Below are positions 1-11,754 of a DNA stretch of 64,000 nucleotides, in pieces. Every line of letters starts with the position of its first letter. Positions within the stretch are counted from its first letter, which is position 1. The position numbers were made by a program, and so were the translations under genes. Source of the stretch: Pholiota molesta. Taxonomy: Eukaryota > Basidiomycota > Agaricomycetes > Agaricales > Strophariaceae. The notes below the pieces were generated by a model. It did no database searches and was not told the DNA's origin. It saw nothing but the letters and a program-made list of their open reading frames with translations. The stretch covers positions 164,391-228,390 of the forward strand of contig JACGCK010000072.1 of NCBI GenBank assembly GCA_014925825.1. Direction: 5' to 3'.

Positions 1-713
1 GACAGCCTCCTTCAGTGTCTACCTCAGTTCCGATGGGCTCGCCAGCCTGGCGGTCAGCCTTTTCTCCATCTTTATTAGCCTTATCTTCCCTTTACCAGAT
101 CCTCATTGGCACGCAATGGCCTGCCAAGCCCAAAGAAGACCGGGCTCAGCGCTTCAATTCTCACAGGAAGACATCCACCATGAGGGTACACCAAGGGTAC
201 ACGGATGGGCCCTCATAAAAAATACCCGCCATCGATCTATGAAGTTATTCCGTTGGCGTAAGGGCAACAACGAATAGAAATATCACTGGCTGGGGATGAC
301 AATCTTAACCTAATTGATGGTTATAGTATAAGCATAAGATAGGCTATTCAATAGATATGCATTCGTCGAAGTAAAAGCATTGGGTCAATATAAATTTGAG
401 CATTTCTCGCATTCGATAGGCTTAAGATGAAGAAGTAGGACAGTATTTCTGTAAAGAGGTCAACGAGTATAAAATATTGAACGTCAACGTTTCAACATCC
501 ATGAAGTGGAGTGAATCCGGCTCCGATTATGAAGACGAGGCACAGGAACTTCAAAAACCGTATTCACAAGCACATAACTTTCATTGAGGACATTTAGTGG
601 TACAAACATTTTCACTATCTATCAGCCATTTTATCTAACACACTACTTATTGCGCAAAGGACCAGAACAACGTCGGGATACAATGCCGCATTTTCCGAAT
701 GTAGGCGCCAAAT
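1..713. other. Non-coding stretch downstream of GH7 gene 1
   Basis: I see no convincing gene here. The short open frames show neither protein-like composition nor splice structure. This is the 3' flank of the minus-strand cellobiohydrolase that ends at 714, and it probably holds that gene's 3' UTR and terminator. Confidence 0.5.
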
Positions 714-2400
714 CTAGAGGCACTGGCTGTAGTACGTGTTGGAAACCTTGCAGGTCGAGCCAGCAGCACAAGCAGTGGGTCCGGTGAAGCCGATGCCACC
801 GCTGTAGAAAGATGCGTCAGGAGCAATTCTCGATCGATTCAAGCACAGGGAGGGACATACCATTGACCGTACTTGGTCTGAGTAGCAGCCGGAGCGGGCG
901 TGGTGGTGGTGGGGGGCTTAGTCGTGGTGGGTCCAGTGGTGGTAGTGCCAGTTCCGCCAGTGCCAGAGAAGGTCGAGCCGATGTCACCGAACTTGATGTT
1001 GGAGTACGTGACCGACGCGTTGGCCTCGGAGGATTCGATGTCGGTGGGGACACCGGAGGTGGTGGCACAAGATCCACGAGCGACACCAGGCGCGGTGGGC
1101 GAGGAGGTGGTGGGGTAGTCGGAGTCGAGCCAGAGCATGTTGACGGCGTGGTCATCCCAAACGGAGAGGACGAGCACCATCCCGGCGGCCATACCCTTGG
1201 AGATACCCTCGAGGGCACCCTTGTCCTGGAAGGAGGTGGTGTCGCCGAAAGCGGTCTTCTGGTCGGTGCAGTATTGGTCAGTATCGAGTTGTAGGAAGCA
1301 GACATTCCTGGGATGTTGACGTTCGAGTTCTGGATGACGACGCCGTTTTGCACGTAGATGCGGCGGATCTCCTTGAGGGTACCAGTGGCGGTTCCAGTGT
1401 CGGTGAGGAATTGAGTGACAACGGTGAACTTCTTGGTGGTGTCGACGGTCATGCCAGCGCCGTAGAAGGTCTGGTCGCCCATGCGGTAGGAGTTGAAGTC
1501 GCAACCATCGGGATCGCAGGCGGAGTCGTACCTGTTGGTGGTTCCGCAAGCATCGTTGGCAGTGCTGTCGCAGCGAGTCTGGCCGCTGACCGTGCAAGGG
1601 TGAGGGGTGAAGGCAGCAGCGTTGTTGTTGGCCTCCCAGATATCCATCTCGTTACAGCAGGTACCGAATTGACCAGTTCCAGCGTTGACATCACTGGGCG
1701 ATGGATTCCACCCGACGGAGTTGGCCTAGATAAACAAAACTTCAGAAATGGAAAGGAAATAAACCAAGCGCATATATAAACTTACAACACCGTTGATGAA
1801 CTTGATGTCGCGTGGGCATTGAGAATCACAGTAGCCAGTTCCGTACTTGGCACCAGCCTTGTTGGTGGGGAACTTGGATAGACCACCATCGGCGTCCATC
1901 TGGGAGAAGTAGAGGGCACCGTTAAGACCACAGGGAAGGTTGGAAACATCGACGTCGAAGGTGAATTCCTGGTTGAGGAGCTTGAACATCTGGTAAGAGG
2001 TGTCGCTGGCCATGAGGTAGACACGGGAACCAATGTTCTTCTGGGCCGAAGTGGTGACGAATTTGAGAGTGACGCCGTTTCCGGAGGCGGTGATACCGTA
2101 GGTACCAGTGTAGTCGGCGCCATCAAGAGCGCAGTTAGCCGCGCAAGTCGCGCCGTCGGGGCAGAGTGTGGTATCGAAGCTGTTTCCGGTGTAGCAGTTG
2201 GTCGCGCCAGTGGTCGAGTGGAGCCAGCGCCAGTTGGAGTCGAGGACGATCTTTCCGGAGGATTGGGTTGTGCAGCCACCAGCGGTGGTGCATGATTGCC
2301 AGGGGAGAGCGGGATGAGTCTCGGCGGTGAGGGTGCCGACTTGCTGACCGCAAGCCATGGCGATGAGAGAGAAAGCGACGAGAGCGGCTTTGTTGAACAT
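714..2400 (-). CDS. cbhI: GH7 cellobiohydrolase (CBHI type) with C-terminal CBM1, paralogue 1
   Basis: Secreted exo-cellobiohydrolase that releases cellobiose from the reducing ends of crystalline cellulose. Exons are 2400-1786, 1725-861 and 801-714; introns are 1726-1785 (GTAAGT..TAG) and 802-860 (GTATGT..CAG). The precursor would be about 522 aa. Residues 1-18 form a signal peptide ending ...MACG before mature QQVGTL. The GH7 catalytic motif EMDIWE sits at about residues 231-236, giving nucleophile E231, D233 and acid/base E236. A Thr/Pro/Gly linker follows, then a CBM1 (YGQCGGIG...YYSQCL) whose first cysteine codon is split by intron 2. Relative to the downstream paralogue one G is missing near 1282, which shifts the frame after the [11 protein letters not shown] segment. 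The protein is otherwise well conserved, so this is either a very recent lesion or a sequence error. The family call is secure; whether this copy is functional is not. Confidence 0.93.
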
Positions 2401-2483
2401 TGTAAGAGATGCAAGTGCCTTGGCCTGTTTGAACCTGGTGCAGTCGATTGAACTGGTAGAGATATGGGAGACCAGTGGCCCAT

Positions 2484-2601
2484 CTTTTATAATTCGTAAA
2501 GCGGAAAATGTCCGGGATGGTTGAAGGTTTCCGAAGTGAGGATGTGTGCGCTTAGGAGTGAGAGTGGTGCTAAAATGGTCCCAGTTTGGCGTCTCTTCGG
2601 A
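2484..2601 (-). promoter_or_regulatory. GH7 gene 1 promoter: TATA box and blocks shared with paralogue 2
   Basis: On the minus strand a TATAAAAG box lies at 2491-2484, about 85-90 nt upstream of the ATG. Two blocks also occur almost unchanged upstream of the second GH7 gene at similar spacing: 2502-2517 (plus-strand text cggaaaatgtccggga) and 2586-2601 (ttggcgtctcttcgga). Conservation between paralogues in otherwise diverged flanks suggests shared cis-elements; the factors that bind them cannot be inferred. Confidence 0.6.
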
Positions 2602-2837
2602 GGCACAACCACCGCCAGCCGTAAAGCCCTGCGTGGCGAGGTCACAATGCTGCCTTCTAATTCTGGGATAAGGTGACCATTGACGCGAAAGAACAGATGA
2701 TCGTTATTGCGGACGAGGTGGTGTTGCCGTGCTGGTTGTTTCAAGATGGAAAGCTCCTCTAGATTGGCCGGGGAAGTTCCATATATGTGACCGAGATAAA
2801 TGCGTACATTTCTTGATTCTCTAGCAGGGAGAGCCAC

Positions 2838-5192
2838 ATTTTTCGGACTAGACCAAATTGAGAGCTGGCGACGAACACAAGCAAAAAGCAGGCAAGAACC
2901 TCAAAATTGGAGTCCAGGATTCTGCAAGCGCTCAGTCTCGAGTATTTTCAACGGTCAAACATAGCAGCTCGAGGCCTTGTTCAGTATCAGATGTACCTTA
3001 GCCAGCAGAAAATGAATGTCGGCGTGAGACCCAGGTTAACGATAGAACTAGTCCACCTCGAGAATTGCCAAGACTATTTCTGACAAAAAATAGCGTGCGT
3101 AAAGAAGTCACATGTAAATCTATTTATAAATACCAGCGGCCGAGTCCTCCGTGTAAATCTTTCTTTGCTTCTCCTTGGGCAATGGCTTCACCACTGGAAT
3201 AAATATTGAAATACTCCCATTCTCGCTTTTTGAACTACATCTTGAATTATAAATTGAGCAGTACTTTGGCTATTTCATACGAGGTTTTGAGACTGTATGA
3301 TGCCGTTGTATAAAGAAATATTACCATTCATGATTGCCTTGCCGGAGAGCCGGAGATTTTCCATGCCCAATGGTGACCTCAGCTGATCTATTGACCGCAA
3401 ACGCTAGTAGCCTGCCCCAGCTTAACGTACAGCTTTGGCGTTATCATGCTGATTTCGGAAGCTATCGACATGTATGGACAGCGCGGCCCCCATGAATAGA
3501 TTTTGGAATCACAGTAGAGGTGACTAGACACAGACCGTTGGCAGAATATACGCATGAAGATAAAATGCCAGCGAGCGTAAAGCACAGTTGGCATAGAGCA
3601 AATTGTTGTATAATACTCTCACATTGCTATACGATGGAAGACCGTCTTCGGTGGATCAACACTACACGGATTCTACGCAGTTAGAGCCGAGGATTCGTAG
3701 CTCAAAATAGCTTTCACATCAAGTATATCTTACTTTCCCCGCTCCGTAGACAAGCGTCAGAGCGGGGCGGAGAATTAACAATCAAAGCAGTAGGTTGTAT
3801 TCGCTATGATAGTTCCGTGTGAGCTCCCATTATTCGTCCGTCTATGTCTCCGCAAGTCCATCAAGGCGATGCCCTGATAATGGCAGATATCAAGAAGGAT
3901 TCATTTCGAAATCGTAAAATGGGATATCAGCGCATTGGTTGCAGAAGTTCTGCTTCGTAAATCGCCGAGTTCTCATCGACATAGATACTTAGCAAGTAGC
4001 GAGCGCGGCAAAATTCCGAATCAAAATTTAAAATAGACAACGGATAAACCAATTCAAGAAACCATAGTAATGCTACATATCCTGGAGGACTGACCTATAT
4101 GCCAAGCGCAGATGCACCGAGCGCCGTGGCCTTATCTACGTCTGATGGCGAATAGAACCGTCCCAGCATAATAGGAGCAATTTTATGGCTCAATTCAACT
4201 GTTCTTTCCCTTCCTTTCCAACTTATCGACGTCCTTGACTTACCCCTTGCACGGTTCAAGATCCTGGACTTGTCCACATCCTAAGCCTCATCACACCCTG
4301 GCCCTCTTTTTGCTTGCGCTTCAAACATATTGGCGATAGAATGGGCTTTGTCACCCATGCAAAGAGAATAATGACCAACTTACCTGTCGAATCCGCCCCG
4401 AACCCACGTCCCACACCTCCTTCGATCCCTAGCCACGACTCTGGGACGTATCCGTTCCGCTCTCGTGACTAACACTGGCCTGGAAACAAACGCTCAGTCA
4501 GTATTGAAGCCGGGGGCACTGGGTACGAACTCACGAGGTGGACGTGCGTGCGCCGTGCTGCGACTAATCAAGCTCAGTGGGTCATGTGCGTTGAAGGCGT
4601 ACTTATCGACGTGAGTGCGTACTCTTATGAAGACCAGTCATGTCATCCCCATCAGCCCCACGTCCACGTCGTCTGATTTGTACCATAATTCCCATCCTTC
4701 CTATCGTGTGATCCTTGAGAACAGGCATGAATAGCAGAAGGAATGACGTTGATCCTACATAGGGGGTCCAGTCAAAAGAACAGCTTATTTATTCACTGGC
4801 AACGATGCGAGCAGAGACGACTCACCTCAGGAATGCCTCTGACCATGAGACGCTATATATATATATTTCTCTGATGAAGAATGAGAGAAGGTATCAGTAA
4901 ATATAGATAGCTAGCAGCAATCAAGGAAGACATACCGCAATTAAGACAGTGATCCATCGTGTCGACGATGAGCTGGAAAGTGCGAATGGATCAGTAAAAA
5001 TATTTCGGGGCAGTCCTAATCCATAAGATTAGTAAAAAAAAACACTTCGACTTCACCGCGTCATCCAAAGTCTAACAGGAATATCGAAGCGTCGCAAGCA
5101 CAAAACAAAATTCTATTGCCTCAATAGGCTGGCGACAAACTAATTTTACAGGCCCAATCCTTTCGATCTTTTAAGCGCCAACAATTCTAAAT
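2838..5192. other. Intergenic region between the two GH7 genes
   Basis: About 2.3 kb without a recognisable gene. Small open frames (for example minus 3388-3594 and 4095-4277) show no family resemblance. A (TA)n tract lies at 4854-4867. The left part should hold distal promoter of GH7 gene 1, and the right end the 3' UTR of GH7 gene 2. Confidence 0.5.
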
Positions 5193-6869
5193 TTAGAGGC
5201 ACTGGCTGTAGTAGGTGTTGGATTCCTGGCAGGACGAGCCAGAAGCGCAAACAGTGGGACCGTTGTAGCCGATGCCACCGCTGCAGAAAGACGAGTCAGG
5301 AGGAATTCCCGATCTATCAAGGTACAGGAGGGACATACCATTGACCGTACTTGGACTGAGTAGCAGCCGGAGCGGGATTGGTGGTGGTGGGGGTGGGTCC
5401 AGCGGTGGTGGTAGGGCCGGTAGTGCCAGTTCCGCCAGTGCCAGTGAAGGTCGAGTTGATGTCGCCGAACTTGATGTTGGAGTACGTGACGGACGCGTTG
5501 GCATCGGAGGTCTCGATTGGGAGGAACACCGGAGGTGGTGGCACAAGACCACGGCAACACCAGGGCGGTGGGCGAGGAGGTGGTGGGGTAGTCGGAGTCG
5601 AGCCAGAGCATGTTGACGGCGTAGTCATCCCAAACGGAGAGGACGAGCACCATTCCGCTGGCCATGGCCACGGACATGTTCTCGAGGCGCCCTTGTCCTG
5701 GAAGGAGGTGGTGTCGCCGAAAGCGGTCTTCTGGTCGGTGCAGTATTGGTCAGTGATCGAGTTGTAGGAAGATGACATTCCTGGGATGTTGACGTTCGAG
5801 TTCTGGATGACGACGCCGTTTTGCACGTAGATGCGGCGGATCTCGCTGAGGGTACCGGTGGCGGTTCCGTCGTCGGTGAGGAATTGAGTGACAACGGTGA
5901 ATTCTGGGTAGTGTCGACGGTCATGCCAGCGCCGTAGAAGGTCTGGTCGCCCATGCGGAAGGAGTTGAAGTCGCAACCGTCGGGGTCGCAGACGGAGTCG
6001 TACCTGTTGGTGGTACCGCAAGCATCGTTGGCAGTGCTGTCGCAGCGGGTCTGGCCGCTGACCGTGCAAGGGTGAGGGGTGAAGGCAGCAGCGTTGTTGT
6101 TGGCCTCCCAACATCCATCTCGTTACAGCAGGTACCGTATTGTCCGGTTCCTGCGTTGGCGTCGTTGGCCGATGCGTCCCAGCCGACGGAGTTAGCCTAG
6201 AAAAAACAAATATTTAGAGATGGAGAAGAACATAAGTGCGTAGAAAAAACGTACAACACCGTTGATGAATTTGATGTCGCGTGGGCATTGAGAGTCGCAG
6301 TAACCAGTTCCGTACTTGGCACCAGCCTTGTTGGTGGGGAATTTGGCCATACCACCATCGGCGTCCATCTGGGAGAAGTAGAGGGCACCGTTGAGACCGC
6401 AAGGGAGGTTGGAGACATCGACGTCGAAGGAAAACTCCTGGTTGAGGAGCTTGAACATCTCGTAGGAGGTGTCGCTGGCCATGAGGTAGACACGAGACCC
6501 AACGTTCGTCTGGGCCGAAGTGGTGACGAATTTGAGAGTGAGGGCGTTTCCGGAGGCGGTGATACCGTAGGTACCCTCGTAGTCGGCACCGTCGAGGGCA
6601 CAGTTAGACGCGCAAGTGGTGCCGTCGGGGCAGAGAGTAGCGTCCCAGGTGTTGCCGGTGTAGCAGTTGGTCGAGCCAGTGGTTGAGTGGAGCCAGCGCC
6701 AGTTGGAGTCGAGGACGACCTTTCCGGTGGATTGGGTTGTGCAACCACCAGCGGTGGTGCACGTTTGCCATGGGAGAGTGGGGTGGGTCTCCGCGGTGAG
6801 GGTGCCGACTTGCTGACCGCAAGCCATGGCGATGAGAGAGAAAGCGATGAGAGCGGCCTTGTTGAACAT
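5193..6869 (-). CDS. cbhI: GH7 cellobiohydrolase (CBHI type) with CBM1, paralogue 2, several frame breaks
   Basis: Tandem paralogue of the gene at 714-2400, with the same architecture. Exons are 6869-6255, 6196-5339 and 5280-5193; introns are 6197-6254 (GTACGT..TAG) and 5281-5338 (GTATGT..CAG). Exon 1 (615 nt) and exon 3 (88 nt) have exactly the same lengths as in paralogue 1. It encodes the same signal peptide, GH7 core, Thr/Pro linker and CBM1 (...YYSQCL). Exon 2 is 858 nt, against 865 nt (866 intact) in paralogue 1. The loss is spread over single-base gaps near 6110 (inside the catalytic motif, after NEMD), 5902, 5686, three at about 5555-5575, and about two near 5518. Between the gaps the protein remains closely matched. 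I choose the ATG at 6869 over an in-frame upstream ATG (7106) because it starts the signal peptide and aligns with paralogue 1. Either a recent pseudogene or a poorly polished sequence. Confidence 0.88.
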
Positions 6870-6949
6870 TGTAAGAGATGCAAGTGCGTTGGCCGGTTTG
6901 AACCTGGTGCAGTTGAGTAAACTGATGAGGACTTGAGCGCTAGCGATCT

Positions 6950-7068
6950 TCTTTATAGGTCGTAAAGACGGAAAATGTCCGGGACTGTGACGAGTTTCGA
7001 GTCGAGGAGGAGTTGGGATAAGCATAAGGAGAACTGCCACGATCGCTCCAGCTTGGCGTCTCTTCGGA
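6950..7068 (-). promoter_or_regulatory. GH7 gene 2 promoter: TATA box and shared blocks
   Basis: A TATAAAGA box on the minus strand at 6957-6950 lies about 81-88 nt upstream of the ATG. The two paralogue-shared blocks are at 6969-6984 (cggaaaatgtccggga) and 7053-7068 (ttggcgtctcttcgga), in the same order and nearly the same spacing as upstream of GH7 gene 1. Confidence 0.6.
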
Positions 7069-7106
7069 ATCGGTTGTACTGATTCGTAGGAGTTCAAGCG
7101 TGGCAA

Positions 7107-8940
7107 GGTCAGATGCTATTATTTCATCCACCAGCAAGGCATTGTTTTCCATTGTGGAAATGGCCGTCGACCACGAGATGACTTGGTGACGATGATCCTT
7201 TTCGGTGTCATAGTAAATCTGCTATGGATGGGAACCCGTACCCTATGTATTGAACCGGAAAACTTCCCAAAAAACGACCGAAGTAGATGCGTGAATTTTT
7301 AGAGGCGTAGGATATTCGATTTCGGAAGCAAGGTGATGCAACAACGGGGCGATGTCGAGACACTGTTCCAGGAGGGCGTCAATGTGAAAATTGTAATGGT
7401 GAGTGAATATTTGATCACTTCAGATCGATCCTAGGATATATACCAGTATATGGTGGTTCCACGAATATGAGCAAGGAGGAGGACGGTGTGAAAAGAATAA
7501 ACAGACGTAAATTTTCCTGCAATTGGTATGGTTCAGTGTGCACCTGAGCACGGCTATGACAGTGTACAAAAATAAGTCACGTAGTAACATCTATTTAGAG
7601 ATATCTATAATTGTAACTCTATTTTTTGCGCGCCGTCCCTTAGCCGAGCAATGCCGACTGACCCGTAGGTTCAAGCCTTTCTTCTATCCGCTCATTCGGC
7701 CACCCTTCTTGCTGCGCGCAAGGCTATAATCATCTCTCTTTCTCAAATGACTGCCACATATACCTGAGTACCAATGGACTTTACTGTGGGCAATGGTGCA
7801 GCTTTGCCCATTCTCATATCTGACCCTTTCATGCATCTGGACGTCTTGCATGAGATACCTTTGAGGTCTTTAGAGTGCACTTGTCGTCATAGGATATGTC
7901 ACATGAAGTACCGGAGTTCTTCCAGTCAATTATAATTAACATTCTGCTCACCTGATCCTCCGGGACCGATATTATTTCAAGCGCCATCACCACTATTCCT
8001 ATAAGTTATTATAAACAATCGTAAACGTTCTACACAAGTTCTACATCATAAATATTTGACCATCTATTTTTCTGAGAAATATCCTCCGTTCGACCATACC
8101 ATCTATTCGATTCAATAGATCATTACTTCTATGTACTTTATAATACAGAGAGGTCGTAACCTATTACATCTAGCATTTCGAACTTCTTGGAGGCACACAC
8201 GACAAATGAAGCTACATCGGAGGACCAGATTGGCAAGTCATCACTGTCGACAGCAATCGCGTATATGGTAAGCGACGGGTTAAACCCATAGTACAGTGGT
8301 ATGCGCTGGTATGCACTAAAAAAATCTCGGATATAAGCCACACACACAACCCCAGCAGAAGCCGGATCGAAGCCGGATTAGCAGTGGTGGGGCAAGTCAA
8401 GTGCGACGTATCGGTTGAGTGGGTGATTTTCGGGTGATGGATTGGTAGATACAAGAATGAACATCCGCCTGGGAAATTGAAAATGAATTTCATTGCCTTG
8501 CTGTCTAAGGCCGTCTACCGGTGGGAATGCCTACTGCCATGGGAGCTTCATCACACGGCGGACATTCAACTGTCAAGTCGGGCCGCCGCTTGCGTTGTTA
8601 GGTTATGCAGATATTTCCGGCGAGCATGCATTTGCCAGGTCACAATAATAGCTGTCACGCTGTTCTGTTTCTGCTCTCCTACTCACTTTCTTCCGTTCAT
8701 ATCAAGACGCCTGAGCGAAATTTTGTACCCTACACCCTTCCGTTTCTGAGGATAATGATCCAGTGCATGTTCGGTGCCGAATTTTCGCAGATAGCATTGA
8801 CATGACGTAGGGTCAAATGTGAAGCTTGTGAAGCTTTGAAGTCCGTCGCAGCCAAGCATTCGGGACTTTCAGTGAGCGCTACATTGGGTTCATCGTATAC
8901 AAATTACTGACGGTGATATAGCTTTGATCACGATAGCCCG
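7107..8940. other. Intergenic region, no recognisable gene
   Basis: About 1.8 kb. The open frames are short and overlap on both strands (for example 8138-8347 minus, 8212-8493 minus, 8477-8749 plus), with no recognisable motif. The left part should include distal promoter of GH7 gene 2. Confidence 0.4.
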
Positions 8941-8955
8941 AGCCCCTGGATCTTC

Positions 8956-9680
8956 ATGAGCGACGCGTCACTGCAACACACGGGAGCACGGAGATATGGA
9001 AATGCTTGTCAGCAACGCACCGATGGCGTTCGAGGACGAGATGGGCAACCTACCAAGTGCGGACCGACGATTGATGTCGCGGGAGGTCTAGTGGATTCCT
9101 GGCAGCTGCCAGCCAATATCAACGTAAGTACTCTTTCTCTGGTATGAATTCTTATTTACTTACCTTGGCCATACCAGTCCAGCAGTCAATTCAAACGGCG
9201 TTTGCTCCTTCCAAACCCCTCGAACCGCACGCGCGTGATACGATTCGCCAGAGCATAGCCGCCGTCGACGACATCGAGGACGACGACCGCCAGGAGATTC
9301 CAGCGCGCTTGTCAGAAATGGAAGGCGAAGCAGGTGTGTATGTTGTTCGGCACCTCCTTAGTTCATGTCGTAACTCCTGCACTTGCCCGCGAAGGCGGAA
9401 GAGGACACGGCGGGCCATCTGCGAGGGCGGGCGTCCGTGAGTATGGCGATGATTTGACCGCGCAAGAACTCAGGTCTTCATGGTGATGTGATCTAGCAGG
9501 TACATATGTTGTCCGGCACCCGTTCGAAGCTCTCGACTAACACTTACCCTTTTTCAGTTCGTATCGTAACTCCAGCACTCGTCCGTGAATGCGGAAGAGG
9601 ATACCGGAGATTGGTGTCGTTGACTACGTCAAGCACGAAGGGAGCGTCGCGGGTCGCGTTTGGTTTTATTTAGTTACAAT
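8956..9680 (+). pseudogene. Putative spliced gene or remnant with a tandem intron-exon duplication
   Basis: I do not recognise this gene. A possible exon up to 9123 ends at a good donor (GTAAGT at 9124). A second ends at 9331 and encodes a charged helical stretch (...IAAVDDIEDDDRQEIPARL...), followed by a GTGTGT donor. Two downstream blocks resemble each other: an intron-like stretch ending ttag, then an exon encoding HVVTPALAREGGRG (about 9332-9410), and again an intron ending ttcag, then RIVTPALVRECGRG (about 9500-9607). No single frame joins all the pieces, and the frame that looks best in the first exon (reading MAFEDEMGNLPSADRRL) meets a stop. Likely a degraded or mis-sequenced gene; gene boundaries are uncertain. 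Confidence 0.3.
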
Positions 9681-9865
9681 CTTTGTAGGTTCAGTTAATG
9701 CGATCCGATTATTGTTACATTATTGAACTATGAAAGAGTATATAAAAACTGTAAAAACAAATACATTGAACACCATAGCCATGCAATGCAAGGGAACGAG
9801 CTAGTACATTAGATCAATCATCATAATTCAATCATATATTAAAAACTGGATTTCATTCACTAAGT

Positions 9866-10590
9866 CTATAATACAAAGATTTTGTAACTAAATGAATCCT
9901 GGAACACCACCCTCGGCATTCCCTTCGTGCTCGAGTGTCTCGCCCAACCCTCATTCGCCTCGCCCGGGTTGAACAACTGCAATAGTACCCACAGGCGCCA
10001 CACAGCTGCAGTTGTTCGCGCAGCGACACAGACGTCGCCCGATCCTCCTCCTCCCTTGCCAGCCGCGCATGCTTTTGTTGTCGTCCAAACCACGCCGTGA
10101 GTAGCCTCCGTACGGCGCCGTGGTGCCTAGCTTACTGCTGTAAACGTACCGCTGAGAGAGGGGAGACGAGTGAAGATACACACACCTGGATGTGCCCGTC
10201 TGTGACGGTCTTTCTCCTCGACCTGCGCAGCGGATTTTCCGATGACGTCGTCGTGCCGCGAGAGCTGCTGTTTGAGATCGCAGTTGCGTGCATCAACCTC
10301 GCGCGCCTGTTCTTGCACCTCGTTCATCTCGCGCTCCAGGCGTCGGATGCGATCATCTTGCGCATTGAGCTTGGTGGTTAGCTAGTGAACCTGCTCCTGG
10401 AGCTCGACGGTTTTCTCGTCGTGCTCCGTGTGCTCGAGCGCGAGGATGTCCTGTAGACGGCGGGCCTCGTTGGCGCCTGCAGCCTCGGAGTGTGCGAGAG
10501 CTTCGCGAAGGTCGTCGTTTTCCATCTTTAGTTTATTAATCTGGGATTCCGCTGCTTTGGCGTTGGCCGTGAGGGTTAGTTGTTGCTAAT
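9866..10590 (-). pseudogene. Coiled-coil protein remnant with in-frame stop
   Basis: From about 10590 down to about 10185 the minus strand reads a long charged coiled coil (heptads such as AAESQINKLKMENDDLREAL and later DDRIRRLEREMNEVQEQAREV). It is interrupted by one in-frame TAG at 10384-10382 (after LQEQVH). It is preceded by an acceptor-like ..GGCATTAG and followed by a donor-like CAG/GTGTGT near 10186. Further helical coding potential continues to about 9900 in another frame (RQQKHARLAREEED). No conserved family is identifiable. It could be a decayed host gene or a fragment of a transposon-borne coiled-coil ORF. Confidence 0.4.
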
Positions 10591-10610
10591 GCCAAAACCA
10601 AGATTTGCTG

Positions 10611-10775
10611 ATGCGTGCACACGGCACTATATTTGACGCACTCGTCAAATAAGTGCGTCAAATATCGTGCGCACGGGACGATATCGTCAAACAGCGTCAA
10701 ACGTCGTGCACAGGGAACGATGTTCGAGCAGTTCCTCCGAGTCAAACATCGTTCGCACAGAACGATGTTTGTCGA
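10611..10775. repeat. Cluster of short hairpin repeat units
   Basis: About four degenerate iterations of a unit resembling CGTGCrCACrGrACGATrTttGtC occur in 165 bp. Two perfect inverted repeats are visible: a 13-bp stem 10629-10641 / 10653-10665 with an 11-nt loop, and an 11-bp stem 10743-10753 / 10761-10771 with a 7-nt loop. Read on the minus strand the units give a repeating IVPCAR-LT peptide pattern, which I take to be a by-product of the DNA repeat and not a protein. Confidence 0.65.
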
Positions 10776-10842
10776 GTCCGAGGTCCATTTTGGGTCCATT
10801 TGTCGCGTCCGAGTTTGTAGCGTGACATCTGCTAAAGTGTGA

Positions 10843-11754
10843 CGGGAAAGCTGACATTATATGACTCATAGATTAACTCTGCATAACATAACAGCGCAAG
10901 AACCGGCCCGACTTGACAGTTGAATGTCCGCCGTGTCAGCCCATGCCCACGCCCTAAAAATAGGCCAGACATCGAATTTAAGCGCGCATCCAGGCGGTGT
11001 CGTTGAGTGTCTTTACTTAATTTTTCACTTGACAAACGAATCACTATATGAGACCACATTGTGTGCTAACGCTGATGCTTCCTATCGATGAGAAATACAG
11101 CCAAGGGCTCTGAACTCGAAGTCGCCTGCACTCCGCAGTTGGTTCGTAGTAATTGGGGATCATGATCGAGCGAAAGGTAGAATACTTCTGCTGCTACTTC
11201 TACGCCTTCGAACCTTGCTATTGAGTTCAAAAATAACTGTGGATATCTGATATGCGTATATTCTCCACAGAGATCCCTATGCTCCCGAGATGATCATCTT
11301 TGGTACAGCAGAAATACATAGTATTCCCGAATTCTCGTCAGAAATGTTTTTAAACCGGATAAATGTCGAATCAAATACTAAACAGATATCTCTGCCACTG
11401 GAGACTTGATGCGACTTCCAACCGGTAGATTTGAAAAAGTAAAATGCTCAAACGATATCGATTATGTTGTCGTCCTGGTTGGCTAGTCTAGGCACATGGT
11501 GGAATTATCTCGCATATAGTACGGAAGAAATAAATGCTGCCCCTTAGGCCACGCTCTTATGAGGATCTACACCGCACTTTCAATTCGGACGGATGTGGGC
11601 TGGTGTTAAACGAAGCAAGAACATAGCGGCATGAATGATAATATAGCTCTAGTTTCATATCATTGATTGATACGTCCTTTATCCGTAAAGATATCAATCA
11701 ATAGTGTCCAAATGTGGCCTGCTGCCTCCTGCTGCGGCGGTATAGATCGTAGTC
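10843..11754. other. Intergenic region, nothing recognised
   Basis: About 0.9 kb of AT-leaning sequence with no supported gene. It would contain the 3' flank of the minus-strand small protein gene that ends at 11755. Confidence 0.4.

Noticed and set aside
812..1779. Gly/Val-rich plus-strand ORFs opposite GH7 gene 1 (and 5272-5767, 6288-6686 opposite gene 2)
   Set aside because: Antisense shadows of GC-rich, codon-biased GH7 exons; no independent support.
6870..7106. N-terminal extension of GH7 gene 2 from an upstream in-frame ATG at 7106
   Set aside because: The extension covers the TATA box and promoter blocks. The ATG at 6869 gives a proper signal peptide and matches paralogue 1.
10536..10799. 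Minus-strand ORF with repeating IVPCAR-LT peptide
   Set aside because: The periodicity follows DNA hairpin repeats and is present on both strands; not a repeat protein.
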